Below, one piece after another: positions 35,959 to 46,983 of a stretch of 64,000 bases of DNA. A model generated the notes under the pieces. The model did no database searches and was not told the DNA's origin. It saw nothing but the letters and a program-made list of their open reading frames with translations. The translations under genes were made by a program, and so were the position numbers. Origin of the DNA: Clavibacter michiganensis (lineage in GTDB: Bacteria; Actinomycetota; Actinomycetes; Actinomycetales; Microbacteriaceae); NCBI GenBank assembly GCA_002150995.1, contig MDHJ01000001.1:372001-436000 (forward strand), in the 5' to 3' direction. How positions within the stretch are numbered: the first letter of the stretch is position 1; the number at the start of each line of letters is the position of its first letter.

Positions 35959-36477
35959 TCACCAGCCGGCGCGCTCGGCGACGAGCCCGGCGACGGCGGC
36001 GGGGTCCCGATGCGTCGTGTCGACCGAGAGGCCTCCGAGGCCCGCCGCGGCGATGATCGCCGCCAGCTCGGGGGTGCGGGCGCGGTGCCAGGCGAGGGCG
36101 TCCGCGTCGTCGACGTGGCGGGCGCCGAGGCGGGCCTGCACGGCGTCGGCGTCGACCGTGAGCCGGACGAGCAGCGGATCGCGCGCGCCGAGGGCCTCCG
36201 CGTAGGCCGGGAGGTCGTCGGCGCGCTCGATCACCGCGGCGACGACCACGACCCGGGCGCCCGCGGCGCGGTAGTTCCGGGCGAGGTCGTGCAGGTTGAG
36301 GAGCTCGACGCGCTGCTGGAACGGATCGTCGGCCGGGGCCGGTCGGAGCAGGCGCACGGCGTCGGAGTCGATCAGGGCGTGCGGCACGCCGCGCTCGGAG
36401 AGGAGATCGCCGAGCGCGTGCATCGTCGTGGTCTTGCCCGCGCCGACGGTGCCGGTGAGGACGACCGCGTCGGTCAC
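35959..36477 (-). CDS. P-loop kinase-like ATP-binding protein
   Basis: The 172-residue protein has a Walker A loop (GTVGAGKTTTMHAL) at residues 9-22, then DSDAVRLLRP and VVVVAAVIERADDL, and a late DADAVQARLGAR. That layout resembles small nucleoside- or gluconate-kinase-like P-loop proteins that act on small molecules, but no substrate-specific motif is plain. The GTG start at 36477 overlaps the upstream stop by four bases, so it is translated with the small membrane protein before it. Confidence 0.75.
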   Translation of the reverse strand: MTDAVVLTGTVGAGKTTTMHALGDLLSERGVPHALIDSDAVRLLRPAPADDPFQQRVELLNLHDLARNYRAAGARVVVVAAVIERADDLPAYAEALGARDPLLVRLTVDADAVQARLGARHVDDADALAWHRARTPELAAIIAAAGLGGLSVDTTHRDPAAVAGLVAERAGW

Positions 36478-36893
36478 GGCCGGCCCGGGAGGTGCGTGTC
36501 GTCGTCGACCACGTCGGTGTCGCGCGCCAGCGGGTGGAAGGCCGCGGCGTCATCCCCGCGGCGACGGCGCGCCCGCAGCTTCCGCAGGTTCGCGACGGCC
36601 AGGTGCTCGAAGTACAGGCCGCCGACCAGCAGCACGGCCGCCTGGACCCACGGCGGCACCCAGTCGTAGCGGCCGGATCCGTCGCCCTGGGAGAGATCCG
36701 GGGTCGTCACGAGGATCGCGATGCCGACGGCGAGGAGGACCGCGCCCAGCACGGCCGCGGCGACGACCCTCGTCATGGTCGGCACCTGCGGCTCGCGGTC
36801 CGCCTCCTCGCGGGCGCGGCGGCGCACGAGGGTCCGCGCGACGGTGAGCGCCACGACGACGAGGACGACCAGGATGACGAGGGGCGGTTCCAT
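36474..36893 (-). CDS. Small membrane protein of unknown function
   Basis: The 139-residue protein has an N-terminal helix (LVILVVLVVVALTVA), a second near residues 43-62 (VVAAAVLGAVLLAVGIAILV) and a third about residue 85 (WVQAAVLLVGGLYF), then a basic-to-acidic tail (KLRARRRRGDDAAAFHP). No family is recognised. Its stop overlaps the start of the kinase-like gene (GTGA), a sign that the two products may work together. Confidence 0.7.
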   Translation of the reverse strand: MEPPLVILVVLVVVALTVARTLVRRRAREEADREPQVPTMTRVVAAAVLGAVLLAVGIAILVTTPDLSQGDGSGRYDWVPPWVQAAVLLVGGLYFEHLAVANLRKLRARRRRGDDAAAFHPLARDTDVVDDDTHLPGRP

Positions 36894-36962
36894 GCCCCCA
36901 CGCTACGGACGTGCGCTCCGCCTGATGCCGAGCGCCGCGCCCCCCGTCCGAGCCGGGTGCGC

Positions 36963-37865
36963 TCAGCCGCCGCCGGCGAGCAGGTCGCGCTCGATGTCGC
37001 TCCCGGTGGCCGCGACGACCTCGAAGCAGGCCGCGCCGGCACGGATCGTGACGGTCGACATGCCGGCCCAGCGCGGGTGCGGCTCGACAGCGGTCGAGGT
37101 GATGGCGTGCCGGAGGATCCGCAGGCGGTCGAGCGACAGCGTCGCGGTGCGCCGGCGCAGCACGGGCTCGCGGCGGGTGAGGACCAGCAGCTCGCGCGGG
37201 GTGGACGCGACCACGGCGCCGGCGGCGCTCATCGGGCGGAGGCGCTGCAGGATGCCGCGGAGCCCGGTCGCCCGGGGGACCAGCGGCGTGCGCGGGCGCG
37301 ACGACAGGCAGTCCAGCTCGGGATCCCGGGCCGCCAGGTCCCCGTACGCCGACGCGACGCCGGCCTCGTCCGGTCCCACGTCGACCCGCGGCGTCGCCCG
37401 CGGCGCCGGGGCCGCGGTGGTCGCGACGACGCCGGCGGCCTCGCCCGCGAGCGCCACCAGCAGCTCCGTGAGCTCGAGGACGACGTCGACCGACGCGCCG
37501 TTGAACGGGATCCGCAGCGCGTCGCCGTCGGCCGCGTGCACCGCGAGCAGGCCGTCGAGCAGGTCGACGCGGTCGTCGACGGCGACCAGCTCGGCGTACG
37601 GGGTGCGGCGCACGGCGTACCCGGACCCGTCGCGAGTCAGCACCTCCAGTGCCTCGTCGCCGACGACGAGGAGGTGCTCGTACAGGTCCATGGAGGGGTC
37701 GGTGTCGCGCCGCGGGATGTCGCGCGGGACCTTCAGCACGAGGCGCGCGGCGGACGGGTCCACCCCGTGCGGGCGGAAGAGGCGGGGGATCCCCTCGGTC
37801 GTGCGGACCGTGTCGATCCACGGGCCGAAGGCGTCGTGCTCGGCTGTCCTGGTGTGCGGGGTCAC
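36963..37865 (-). CDS. Hypothetical protein of about 300 residues
   Basis: I do not recognise this protein. It is soluble-looking, alternating strands and helices: LVLKVPRDIPRRD, LYEHLLVVGDEALEVLTRDG, LAVHAADGDALRIPFNGASVDVVLELTELLV, and a final TVTIRAGAACFEVVAATGSDIERDLLAGG. The pattern of paired beta segments hints at a PH-like domain seen in actinobacterial membrane-associated proteins. The GTG start at 37865 is the best supported; GAGG abuts it. Codon use is normal and no hydrophobic helices are visible. Confidence 0.65.
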   Translation of the reverse strand: MTPHTRTAEHDAFGPWIDTVRTTEGIPRLFRPHGVDPSAARLVLKVPRDIPRRDTDPSMDLYEHLLVVGDEALEVLTRDGSGYAVRRTPYAELVAVDDRVDLLDGLLAVHAADGDALRIPFNGASVDVVLELTELLVALAGEAAGVVATTAAPAPRATPRVDVGPDEAGVASAYGDLAARDPELDCLSSRPRTPLVPRATGLRGILQRLRPMSAAGAVVASTPRELLVLTRREPVLRRRTATLSLDRLRILRHAITSTAVEPHPRWAGMSTVTIRAGAACFEVVAATGSDIERDLLAGGG

Positions 37866-37962
37866 CTCGCGACCGTATACCGCGCGCCACGCGCATCCCC
37901 GGGGCGCGCCCGTCCTTGGGGCCACGCGTCATGCGCCGCCGAGGTGACGCCGCGCCTCCGGG

Positions 37963-38592
37963 TCAGGACTCGATGAGCTCCCGCTCGGGCGGCACGGCGG
38001 TCCAGAGCGCCACGACCCGGCGGGCGAGCGCCTGCTCGAGGCCGCCGAGCGCCTTGACCACGAAGATCGTGGTGCGGGCGGGGGATCCGGCCTTCGAGAA
38101 GCCGCGGTCCACGGCGCGCACCCACGTCTCCGCGGCGATCTTGGCGGTCGAGTAGTTGGCGCCGCCCGGATAGGGGCGCTGCACCGCGGTGGAGGACACG
38201 ATGGCGAGGCGGCCCGCGTCCGACGCCTGCAGGTCGGCGTCGAACGCGCGCGTGGTCTTCCGCAGCGTGGTGACGAGCCGCTCGTGCAGGAAGTCCCAGT
38301 CGTCGTCGGTCTGGCCCTCGAGGCCGTTGCCGCCGCGCCAGCCGCCGACCAGGTGGATCAGCCCGTCGACGCCGCCGAGCTCGTCGCGGATCCGGCCGGC
38401 CAGGTCCACGACGGCCGCGTGGTCGGCGAGGTCGCACACCTCACGGCGGGCCGCGTCGACGCCCTGGAGGCGTCCCGCGTCCGTGCCCACCGCGACGACG
38501 CGGGCCCCGGCCGCCGTCAGGGCGGCGGAGACCGCGCGACCCGCGGCGCTCGACGCGCCCGCCACCACGACCACGCGGCCGTCGACGCTCAT
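37963..38592 (-). CDS. Short-chain dehydrogenase/reductase
   Basis: This 209-residue SDR has the cofactor loop GASSAAGRAVSAAL (in place of TGxxxGxG), the structural IHLVGGWRGGN, the catalytic serine in VSSTAVQRPYPG and the YSTAK active-site Tyr/Lys. It lacks the C-terminal extension of longer SDRs. The start overlaps the preceding gene by four bases (ATGA, 38589-38592), so it is translated straight after the large DUF6421-like protein. The two are likely steps of one reaction or pathway, but the substrate is unknown. Confidence 0.86.
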   Translation of the reverse strand: MSVDGRVVVVAGASSAAGRAVSAALTAAGARVVAVGTDAGRLQGVDAARREVCDLADHAAVVDLAGRIRDELGGVDGLIHLVGGWRGGNGLEGQTDDDWDFLHERLVTTLRKTTRAFDADLQASDAGRLAIVSSTAVQRPYPGGANYSTAKIAAETWVRAVDRGFSKAGSPARTTIFVVKALGGLEQALARRVVALWTAVPPERELIES

Positions 38593-40013
38593 GCCGCCTG
38601 CCCCGTGATCCCCGCGGTGGATCCGATGACGTCGCGCATCTTCCTCTCCAGCGCCTCGAAGAACATGCTGAGCGGGAACTCGTCGTCGAGCACGAGATCG
38701 GTGAGCCCCTTCGGCGGGCCGTCGAGCGGCAGGGCGTCGGGGCCCTTCGCCCAGACGGAGGCCGGGTGCGGCGTGACCGTCTCGGTGACCATCGCGTAGG
38801 CGGCCAGCCAGTGCGCGGTCTTCGGCCGGTCGATGGAGCGCCAGTACAGGTCGTTGACGCGGTCGGCGAGCGCGACGACCACGTCGGCGACCTCGTCCCA
38901 GTCGATCGTGAGGCGCGTGTCGGTCCAGTGCAGCACGTGGTGCTGGTGCAGCCAGGCGAACAGGAGCTGGCCGCCGAGGCCGTCGTAGTTGCGCACGCGC
39001 GACCCGGTGATGGCGAAGCGGAAGATCCGGTCGAAGATGACCGCGTGCTGCACCATGCCGGCACGCTCCAGGAGGGCGTCGTCGGCGGCGGTCCGCTCGG
39101 CGGGGTCCACCGCGGCGAGCCGGCGCTGGATGGCGACGGCCTCCCGGAACGCGGTGAGGTCGCAGCGCAGCTCCTCGATCGAGTAGAGGAAGAACGGCAT
39201 CCGCTGCTTGATCATGAACGGGTCGAACGGCAGGTCGCCGCGCATGTGCGTGCGGTCGTGGATGAGGTCCCACATCACGAAGGTCTCCTCCGCGAGGCGC
39301 TGGTCCTCCAGCAGGCGGCGCGCGTCCTCCGGCAGCTCGAGCTTCGTGACCTCGGCGGCGTGGCGCACGACGCGGCGGAAGCGGGCGGCCTCGCGGTCCG
39401 CGAAGATCGCGCCCCAGGTGAACGTGGGGATCTCGCGCATGGCGACGGTCTCGGGGAACAGCACGGCCGAGTTCGTGTCGTAGCCGGGCGTGAAGTCGAG
39501 GAACCGGATGGGGACGAACAGCGCGTTGCCGTAGTCGCCCGCCTCCAGCTCCGCCACGAACTCCGGCCAGACGACCTCGATCAGCACGGCCTCGACGAGG
39601 CGGCTCGCGCTGCCGTTCTGCGTGGTCATCGGGAAGACGACGAGGTGGCGGATGCCGTCGACGCGGTCGCGCTGCGGCTGGAAGGCGGTGAGCGAGTCGA
39701 GGAAGTCGGGGACGCCGAGACCGGCGTCGACCCAGCGCGCGAAGTCGACGTCGAGGGCGTCGAGGTAGGCGGCGTCGTGCGGGAACAGCGGGGCGAGCGC
39801 GCCGACGGCCTCGCGGATGCGGCCGATGAGGCGGGCGGCCTCCGCGTGGTTCCCGGCGTCCGGGACGGAGCCGTCCTTCGCCTGCAGCGGCTGGAGGGCG
39901 ACGGCCGCGGCCTTGAGGTCGAGCCAGGCGGGGGAGGAGGCGACCGCGGCCACGTCCTCGACGACCTCGGGCTCGCCGATGACGGCTGCGGCGGTGGGAG
40001 CGGCGTGGGACAT
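38589..40013 (-). CDS. DUF6421-family-like protein with an HxxxH...EE pattern
   Basis: The 474-residue soluble protein matches the uncharacterised DUF6421 proteins found next to an SDR in actinobacteria, as I recall the family. Its conserved heart reads WDLIHDRTHMRGDLPFDP (His 252 and His 256) followed 24 residues later by YSIEELRCDLTAF (Glu 280/281, Asp 285). This resembles the zinc ligands of gluzincin peptidases such as DPP III, where HELLGH is followed by EECRAE, except that the catalytic Glu is Asp. Metal binding is therefore a testable inference. The gene is coupled to the SDR. Confidence 0.75.
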   Translation of the reverse strand: MSHAAPTAAAVIGEPEVVEDVAAVASSPAWLDLKAAAVALQPLQAKDGSVPDAGNHAEAARLIGRIREAVGALAPLFPHDAAYLDALDVDFARWVDAGLGVPDFLDSLTAFQPQRDRVDGIRHLVVFPMTTQNGSASRLVEAVLIEVVWPEFVAELEAGDYGNALFVPIRFLDFTPGYDTNSAVLFPETVAMREIPTFTWGAIFADREAARFRRVVRHAAEVTKLELPEDARRLLEDQRLAEETFVMWDLIHDRTHMRGDLPFDPFMIKQRMPFFLYSIEELRCDLTAFREAVAIQRRLAAVDPAERTAADDALLERAGMVQHAVIFDRIFRFAITGSRVRNYDGLGGQLLFAWLHQHHVLHWTDTRLTIDWDEVADVVVALADRVNDLYWRSIDRPKTAHWLAAYAMVTETVTPHPASVWAKGPDALPLDGPPKGLTDLVLDDEFPLSMFFEALERKMRDVIGSTAGITGQAA

Positions 40014-40150
40014 GGTTCGACCTCCGATCGTGCGGGTGGCGTGCCGTGACTCCACCGTAACGGCGGGTTCGGCGCCAGATCGTGTCTCCCGAGCCGGATC
40101 CGCGCGTGCTTCGGCGGACGGGCGCAGCATCCGTGCGTGGCGGGGTGCGG

Positions 40151-40705
40151 CTACGCCTCGTCGTCCCACGGCACCGGGGTCGTGGTGCCCGTCTCGTGGT
40201 CGCGGCGGATGACGCCGTAGGCCACCGAGGCCCGGGCGGCGCCTCCCGCGACCGGCCAGCCGTCGCGGTAGTGCGCCTCCTTCACGAAGCCGGCGCGCAC
40301 GAGCACGCGGCGCATCGCCCGGTTGTCGTCACGCGTCTGCGCTTCGAACCGGACCACGTGCGGGTACGCGCGGAACACGTGGTCGGTGAGCGCGCGCACG
40401 ACGGGCTCGCCGAGCCCGCGGCCGCGCCACCGCTCCGCGAGACGCAGGTCGAGCATGACGCCGGGGTCCTCCAGGTCGTCGAGCACGGCGAGGCCCACCC
40501 GTCCCGACCCCGCGACCTCCACCCAGAGCGCCTCGTGCTCCGGGGCACGGAACGCGCCCTCGGCGAGGCGCCGGTCGACGTCCTCGGCGCTCGGCCGGGG
40601 CGTCATGTGGAACGGGAACGCGTTCGAGGTGAGGAACGCCCGGATCGCGTCCGCCTCCACGTCCGCGTCCACCGGGATGAGCGCGATCCGCGGCGCGGCC
40701 GTCAC
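40151..40705 (-). CDS. GNAT-family N-acetyltransferase
   Basis: This 184-residue acyltransferase has the acetyl-CoA loop WRGRGLGEPVVRALTDHVF and the later ARDDNRAMRRVLVRAGF segment found in RimJ/RimL-like members. It probably acetylates a small amine or protein terminus. The GTG at 40705 overlaps the preceding stop by four bases, making a two-GNAT operon. A GTG at 40720 is possible but does not match the coupling. Confidence 0.86.
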   Translation of the reverse strand: MTAAPRIALIPVDADVEADAIRAFLTSNAFPFHMTPRPSAEDVDRRLAEGAFRAPEHEALWVEVAGSGRVGLAVLDDLEDPGVMLDLRLAERWRGRGLGEPVVRALTDHVFRAYPHVVRFEAQTRDDNRAMRRVLVRAGFVKEAHYRDGWPVAGGAARASVAYGVIRRDHETGTTTPVPWDDEA

Positions 40706-41229
40706 CACGGCGGCCCGCACAGGTCGAGGTCGCCGTCCGCGGGCGCGGGGAGGCGGCCCGGGCGGATCATGGTGGGCTCGTAGTCGAGGACCACGCGCTC
40801 GCCGTCCTGCTCCATCCAGGTGGTGCCGGCGAACGGCACGAAGCCGACGCTCGCGTAGAACGGCACGCGCGCCGGGTCGCAGATGAGCATGGTGAGGTCG
40901 GGGTCGTGCGCGTCGATCGCGGCGAGGGCCCGCTCGAGGGCCGCACGGGCGTAGCCGCGGCGGCGGAGGGCCGGCCAGGTCGCGACGCCGCCGATCCCGG
41001 CGAGGCGGACGGGCGTCCCGTCCAGGAGGCCGTCACGGTGCACGACCACGACCATCGCGGCGACGCCGCCGTCGGGATCCCGGGCGATGGCGGTCTCGTC
41101 GGGGTCGGCCCAGCGCATGAGGCTCGCCGGGTCGTCCGGCGGCAGGGTGAACGCCGCGTCGGTGAGGGCGCCGGTCGCGGCGCGGTCCTCGGGGCTCAGG
41201 TCGGCGGAGGGGTGCAGCTCGGTGATCAC
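40702..41229 (-). CDS. GNAT-family N-acetyltransferase
   Basis: The 175-residue protein has GIGGVATWPALRRRGYARAALERALAAI, the GNAT motif A with the R-x-x-G-x-A acetyl-CoA loop, and a following LLICDPARVPFYASVGF. It is unlike the second GNAT in sequence, so the pair is not a recent duplication. The GTG start at 41229 has GAGGAG five bases upstream. The protein substrate cannot be told. Confidence 0.87.
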   Translation of the reverse strand: MITELHPSADLSPEDRAATGALTDAAFTLPPDDPASLMRWADPDETAIARDPDGGVAAMVVVVHRDGLLDGTPVRLAGIGGVATWPALRRRGYARAALERALAAIDAHDPDLTMLICDPARVPFYASVGFVPFAGTTWMEQDGERVVLDYEPTMIRPGRLPAPADGDLDLCGPPW

Positions 41230-41300
41230 GTCGCTCCTCGGTTCGTGCGGGCCTCGTCGCCCGCCGTCCCATCATCCCGGGAGGGGGTGGACCGCGCCCG

Positions 41301-41335
41301 GCTAATAGTGCTAACTTTTGGCTAACGCGGTAAGC
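41301..41335. promoter_or_regulatory. GCTAA repeats before the hydrolase/TetR operon
   Basis: In AT-rich DNA upstream of 41365 the pentamer GCTAA occurs three times (41301, 41310, 41321), spaced nine and eleven bases, and TAAGC follows at 41331. Such direct and inverted copies are typical of TetR operators. The TetR gene of the operon could bind here; the site also overlaps the likely promoter. Confidence 0.5.
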
Positions 41336-41364
41336 CATCGCGTGGATCCCATCTGGAGGCGGGC

Positions 41365-42198
41365 ATGACCGAGCACCTGACCATCGACGGCGGCACGCTC
41401 GCCTACGAGCTGAGCGGCAGCACCGGTCCGCTCCTCGTGCTCGCCCACGGCATGGGCGACAGCCGGGAGGCGTACCGCTTCCTCACGCCCCTCCTGGTCG
41501 AGGCCGGCTACCGGGTCGCCGCGGTGGACCTGCGCGGCCACGGGGAGTCGAGCGTCGGATGGGCCGGGCACACCCGCACCGACATCGCCGGCGACCTCAT
41601 CCGGCTCGTCGAGCACCTGGGCGGCCCCGCGGTCCTCGTCGGCCACTCCATCGCCGGCGGCGCCGTCACCATCGCCGCGGCGACGGCCCCGCACCTCGTC
41701 ACCGCCGTGGTCGAGCTGGCGCCGTTCACCCGGAAGCAGTCGCTCTCCCTCTCCGACCTCCGGAACCCCGCCTTCCGCCGGGGCATGCGCCACCTCCTGG
41801 GCACGACCCTGCTGCGCAGCTCGCGGGAGTGGCTGCGCTACCTCGACGTCGCGTACCCCGGCATCCGGCCCGCCGACCACGCCGCCCGCCTGGAGCGGAT
41901 CCGCGCGATGCTCGCCGAGCCCGGCCGGATGCCGGCGCTCCGGGCCATGGGCTCCGGCACCCCGGCGGACGCCGGCGCGCAGCTCGGGAACGTGCGATGC
42001 CCGGTCCTCGTGGTGCAGGGCGGGGCCGACTGCGACTGGGCCGACCCCCGGGCCGAGGGCGAGGCGATCGTCGCCGCCCTGCCCGCGGGCCTCGGCCGCC
42101 TCGTCGTGATCGACGGCGCCGGGCACTACCCGCACGCGCAGCACCCCGCCGAGGTGGCGACCGCGATGACGGCCTTCCTGGCGAGCGCGCATGCCTAG
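41365..42198 (+). CDS. Alpha/beta hydrolase
   Basis: The 277-residue enzyme has LVLAHGMGDSREAYRFL, VDLRGHGESSVGW, the nucleophile elbow VGHSIAGGAVTIAAA, the acidic residue region VVQGGADCDW and the catalytic His in GAGHYPHAQHP. It resembles hydrolases acting on esters or aromatic lactones. The ATG follows an adequate GGAG site. The downstream TetR gene overlaps its end by eight bases, so both are one operon, and the regulator probably senses the hydrolase substrate. Confidence 0.9.
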   Translation: MTEHLTIDGGTLAYELSGSTGPLLVLAHGMGDSREAYRFLTPLLVEAGYRVAAVDLRGHGESSVGWAGHTRTDIAGDLIRLVEHLGGPAVLVGHSIAGGAVTIAAATAPHLVTAVVELAPFTRKQSLSLSDLRNPAFRRGMRHLLGTTLLRSSREWLRYLDVAYPGIRPADHAARLERIRAMLAEPGRMPALRAMGSGTPADAGAQLGNVRCPVLVVQGGADCDWADPRAEGEAIVAALPAGLGRLVVIDGAGHYPHAQHPAEVATAMTAFLASAHA

Positions 42199-42763
42199 GG
42201 CGGGCCTCGACACGGCCTCGGTCGTCGCCGCCGGCGCGGACCTCGCCGACGAGATCGGCTTCGCCGAGCTGACCATGGGCCGGCTGGCGGAACGCGTCGG
42301 AGTGCGCACGCCCTCGCTCTACAAGCACGTCGCCGGCCAGGACGACCTGACCCGCCGCATCGCCGCGCGCGCCCTCGACGAGGCGGCGGACGCGATCGGC
42401 GCCGCCATCCAGGGGCGCGCGGGACGTGACGCCCTGCGGGCCGCCGCCCACGCGCTCCGCGGGTTCATCCTCGCCCACCCCGGCCGGTACGCCGCCACCG
42501 TCGGCGTCGAGGTCACGGGCCCGGACGATCCCATCGCCGTCGCGTCGGCGCGCGTGCTCGAGCCCTTCGTCGCGGTGCTCCGCGGGTACGACCTCCCGGA
42601 GGCCCAGGCCACCCATGCGCTCCGCGCGCTCCGCAGCGTCTTCCACGGCTTCGCCACCATCGAGGCCGACGGCGGATTCCAGTGGGGGACGGCGACGGAC
42701 GCGAGCTTCGACTGGCTCATCGACCTGGTCGACCTCGGCCTGCGCGCGAAGCCGGGGGAGTAG
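42191..42763 (+). CDS. TetR-family regulator with a WHG-type C-terminal domain
   Basis: The 190-residue regulator shows the HTH FAELTMGRLAERVGVRTPSLYKHVAGQDDL, then a C-terminal ligand domain with LRALRSVFHGFATIEADGGFQW, the WHG-like signature of one TetR subgroup. Start ATG at 42191 overlaps the hydrolase end by eight bases. It is likely the local repressor of the hydrolase operon, acting on the GCTAA repeats upstream. Confidence 0.87.
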   Translation: MPRAGLDTASVVAAGADLADEIGFAELTMGRLAERVGVRTPSLYKHVAGQDDLTRRIAARALDEAADAIGAAIQGRAGRDALRAAAHALRGFILAHPGRYAATVGVEVTGPDDPIAVASARVLEPFVAVLRGYDLPEAQATHALRALRSVFHGFATIEADGGFQWGTATDASFDWLIDLVDLGLRAKPGE

Positions 42764-42789
42764 CGCCGCCTCCGATCGTACGCGCTCGC

Positions 42790-42814
42790 TTGCACTCACA
42801 GCCGTGAAGTGCAA
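42790..42814. promoter_or_regulatory. Operator for the second TetR gene
   Basis: TTGCACT (42790-42796) and AGTGCAA (42808-42814) are perfect arms of an inverted repeat with 11 bases between. The repeat ends two bases before the ATG at 42817, and a partial copy (ATGCACT) starts at 42817. Binding here would silence the TetR gene and the exporter that follows. Confidence 0.8.
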
Positions 42815-42816
42815 AC

Positions 42817-45178
<2,362 letters not shown>

Positions 45179-45236
45179 GCGCTCCTCAGGCGCGTTCCCG
45201 TTGACACGGCCGTCCGCGGCTGGTCGACTCGCGGCA

Positions 45237-45270
45237 GGGCCGCCGCCTCCTCGGGGGCGGCGGCCCTTCT
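45237..45270 (+). terminator. Terminator after the MFS exporter gene
   Basis: An 11-bp perfect stem (GGGCCGCCGCC and its complement) with an 8-base loop is followed by TTCTCGT. It lies 58 bases after the exporter stop. This is one of the clearest intrinsic terminators in the window. Confidence 0.75.
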
Positions 45271-45322
45271 CGTGCCGACGTCCGGCCCGGGGTCCGCCCG
45301 TCCCGCAGCATCGGAGGTCGCC

Positions 45323-45766
45323 ATGAGCGAGCCCATCGTCATCACCCGCACGTTCGCCGCCCCGCGGGAGCGCGTCTACGACGCGTGGACCGCCCCGGCC
45401 GACTTCTCGGCCTGGTTCGGCGGCGCCGACATCGAGGTCCCGCACGACAGCCTGCGGATGGACGTGCGCGAGGGCGGCGCCTGGACGGCCGTGATGCGCC
45501 TCCCCGACGGGAACGCGATCGACTGGGCCGGCGGGTACGTCGAGCTCGACCGCCCGACGCGCCTCCGCATGACGATGACCGACCGGCCGGCCGAGCCCGC
45601 GGGCGAGCCGCTGCGGGTCGAGCTCGAGGAGGTCGCGGGCGGGGCCACGCGCATGACGTTCACGCAGGTCGCGGGCGACTTCACGCCCGAGCAGCGCGCC
45701 ATGACGATCCAGGGCTGGAGCTCGTTCTTCGACGTGATGGAGGGGCTGGTCGCGCCGGGCGCCTAG
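45323..45766 (+). CDS. SRPBCC/AHSA1-like protein
   Basis: This 147-residue helix-grip-fold protein starts EPIVITRTFAAPRERVYDAWTAPADFSAWFGG, contains GGAWTAVMRLPDG and ends FTQVAGDFTPEQRAMTIQGWSSFFDVMEGLV. That is the START/Aha1-like domain, which binds hydrophobic ligands or helps stress responses. The ATG follows a GGAGG site eight bases upstream. Its neighbours are unrelated in function. Confidence 0.85.
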   Translation: MSEPIVITRTFAAPRERVYDAWTAPADFSAWFGGADIEVPHDSLRMDVREGGAWTAVMRLPDGNAIDWAGGYVELDRPTRLRMTMTDRPAEPAGEPLRVELEEVAGGATRMTFTQVAGDFTPEQRAMTIQGWSSFFDVMEGLVAPGA

Positions 45767-45793
45767 GCCCGCCGACATCCCGCGTCCGGGCCC

Positions 45794-45840
45794 TTGCGCT
45801 CGGTGGCGTGGGGGGCGTACCGTCATCTGAACCGGTTCAG
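45794..45840 (+). promoter_or_regulatory. Promoter and LacI operator before the mannoside-type operon
   Basis: A plausible -35 (TTGCGC at 45794-45799) and -10 (TACCGT at 45818-45823) are 18 bases apart. The perfect palindrome CTGAACCGGTTCAG (45827-45840) sits on the expected transcription start. The LacI gene directly downstream should repress itself here, and through it the whole operon. Confidence 0.8.
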
Positions 45841-45883
45841 GTCTCGCATCCACGGGCCCGCCGGCACTCGACGAGGAGGGGCC

Positions 45884-46930
45884 ATGGCCGGAGGCGCACC
45901 CACGATCCTCGACGTCGCCCAGCGCGCCGGCGTCAGCAAGGCGCTCGTCTCCGCGGCCCTCAACGACCGGCCGGGCGTCAGCTCGGACTCCCGCAGCCGG
46001 ATCCTGCGCGCGGCCGACGACCTCGGCTGGCGCCCCAGCCTCCCGGCCCGCTCGCTGTCCACGCGCACCTCGTACGCCGTCGGCCTCGTCATCGCCCGCG
46101 ACCCGAAGGTCATCGGCGTCGACCCGTTCTTCCCCGGCCTGATCGCCGGCGTCGAGAGCGTCCTCGCCCCCCTCCGCCGCGCGCTCGTGCTGAGCGTCGT
46201 CGAGGGGGAGGACGCGGAGCTCGACGCCTACCGCTCCTTCGCCCGGGACCGGCGCGTCGACGGCGTGCTGCTCACCGACCTGCGGCACGACGACGCGCGG
46301 ATCGCCCTCGTGGCGTCGCTCGGGCTGCCCGCCGTGACCCTGGGGCGCCCCGCGTGCCCCAGCGACCTGCCCGCGGTCGTGCTCGACGACTCGGCGGGGG
46401 TGCGTGCGACCGTCGCCCACCTGGCCGACCTCGGGCATCGGCGCATCGCGCACGTGGCCGGGCCCTCGGGGATGCTGCACGGCAGCCGGCGCCGGGACGC
46501 GTTCCTCGCGGCGGCGACGGAGCTCGGGATGTCGGACGCGCCCGTGGTCGAGACGGACTTCTCCGCCTCCGACGGTGCGCGCGCGACCCGCGCGCTCCTC
46601 GACCGGCCCGACCGGCCGACCGCGATCGTCTACGCGAACGACCCCATGGCGATCGCCGGGCTCGGCGTCGCGCAGGAGTCCGGCCTCCGTGTCCCCGACG
46701 ACCTCTCGATCACCGGGTTCGACGGCACGGACATCGCCCAGTACGTCTACCCGCCGCTCACCACCGTGGCGAGCGACCCCTTCGCGTGGGGGGCCGCCGC
46801 GGCCCGCACGCTCCTCGCCCGCGTCGACGCGGAGTCCGTCCCGAGCGTCGAGCTCGACCCCGCGCGCCTCGTGGTGCGCGGATCCACCGGCCCGGCACCC
46901 GCCGACGACCGCGCCCCCGCCCGCCCCTGA
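45884..46930 (+). CDS. LacI-family repressor of the GH130 operon
   Basis: The 348-residue regulator opens with a textbook HTH (TILDVAQRAGVSKALVSAALNDRPGVSSDS). The sugar-binding part includes GVLLTDLRHDD, AIVYANDPMAIAGLGVAQESG and SITGFDGTDIAQYVYPPLTTV. A strong GAGGAGGGG ribosome site precedes the ATG, and a CTGAACCGGTTCAG operator lies 44 bases upstream of it. It leads the operon of importer genes, GH130 and the secreted protein. Confidence 0.93.
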   Translation: MAGGAPTILDVAQRAGVSKALVSAALNDRPGVSSDSRSRILRAADDLGWRPSLPARSLSTRTSYAVGLVIARDPKVIGVDPFFPGLIAGVESVLAPLRRALVLSVVEGEDAELDAYRSFARDRRVDGVLLTDLRHDDARIALVASLGLPAVTLGRPACPSDLPAVVLDDSAGVRATVAHLADLGHRRIAHVAGPSGMLHGSRRRDAFLAAATELGMSDAPVVETDFSASDGARATRALLDRPDRPTAIVYANDPMAIAGLGVAQESGLRVPDDLSITGFDGTDIAQYVYPPLTTVASDPFAWGAAAARTLLARVDAESVPSVELDPARLVVRGSTGPAPADDRAPARP

Positions 46931-46983
46931 CCCGCCGCGACGGCACCGCGCCGCCGCAGCAGAGCACCGCTCGACCCGCACGA

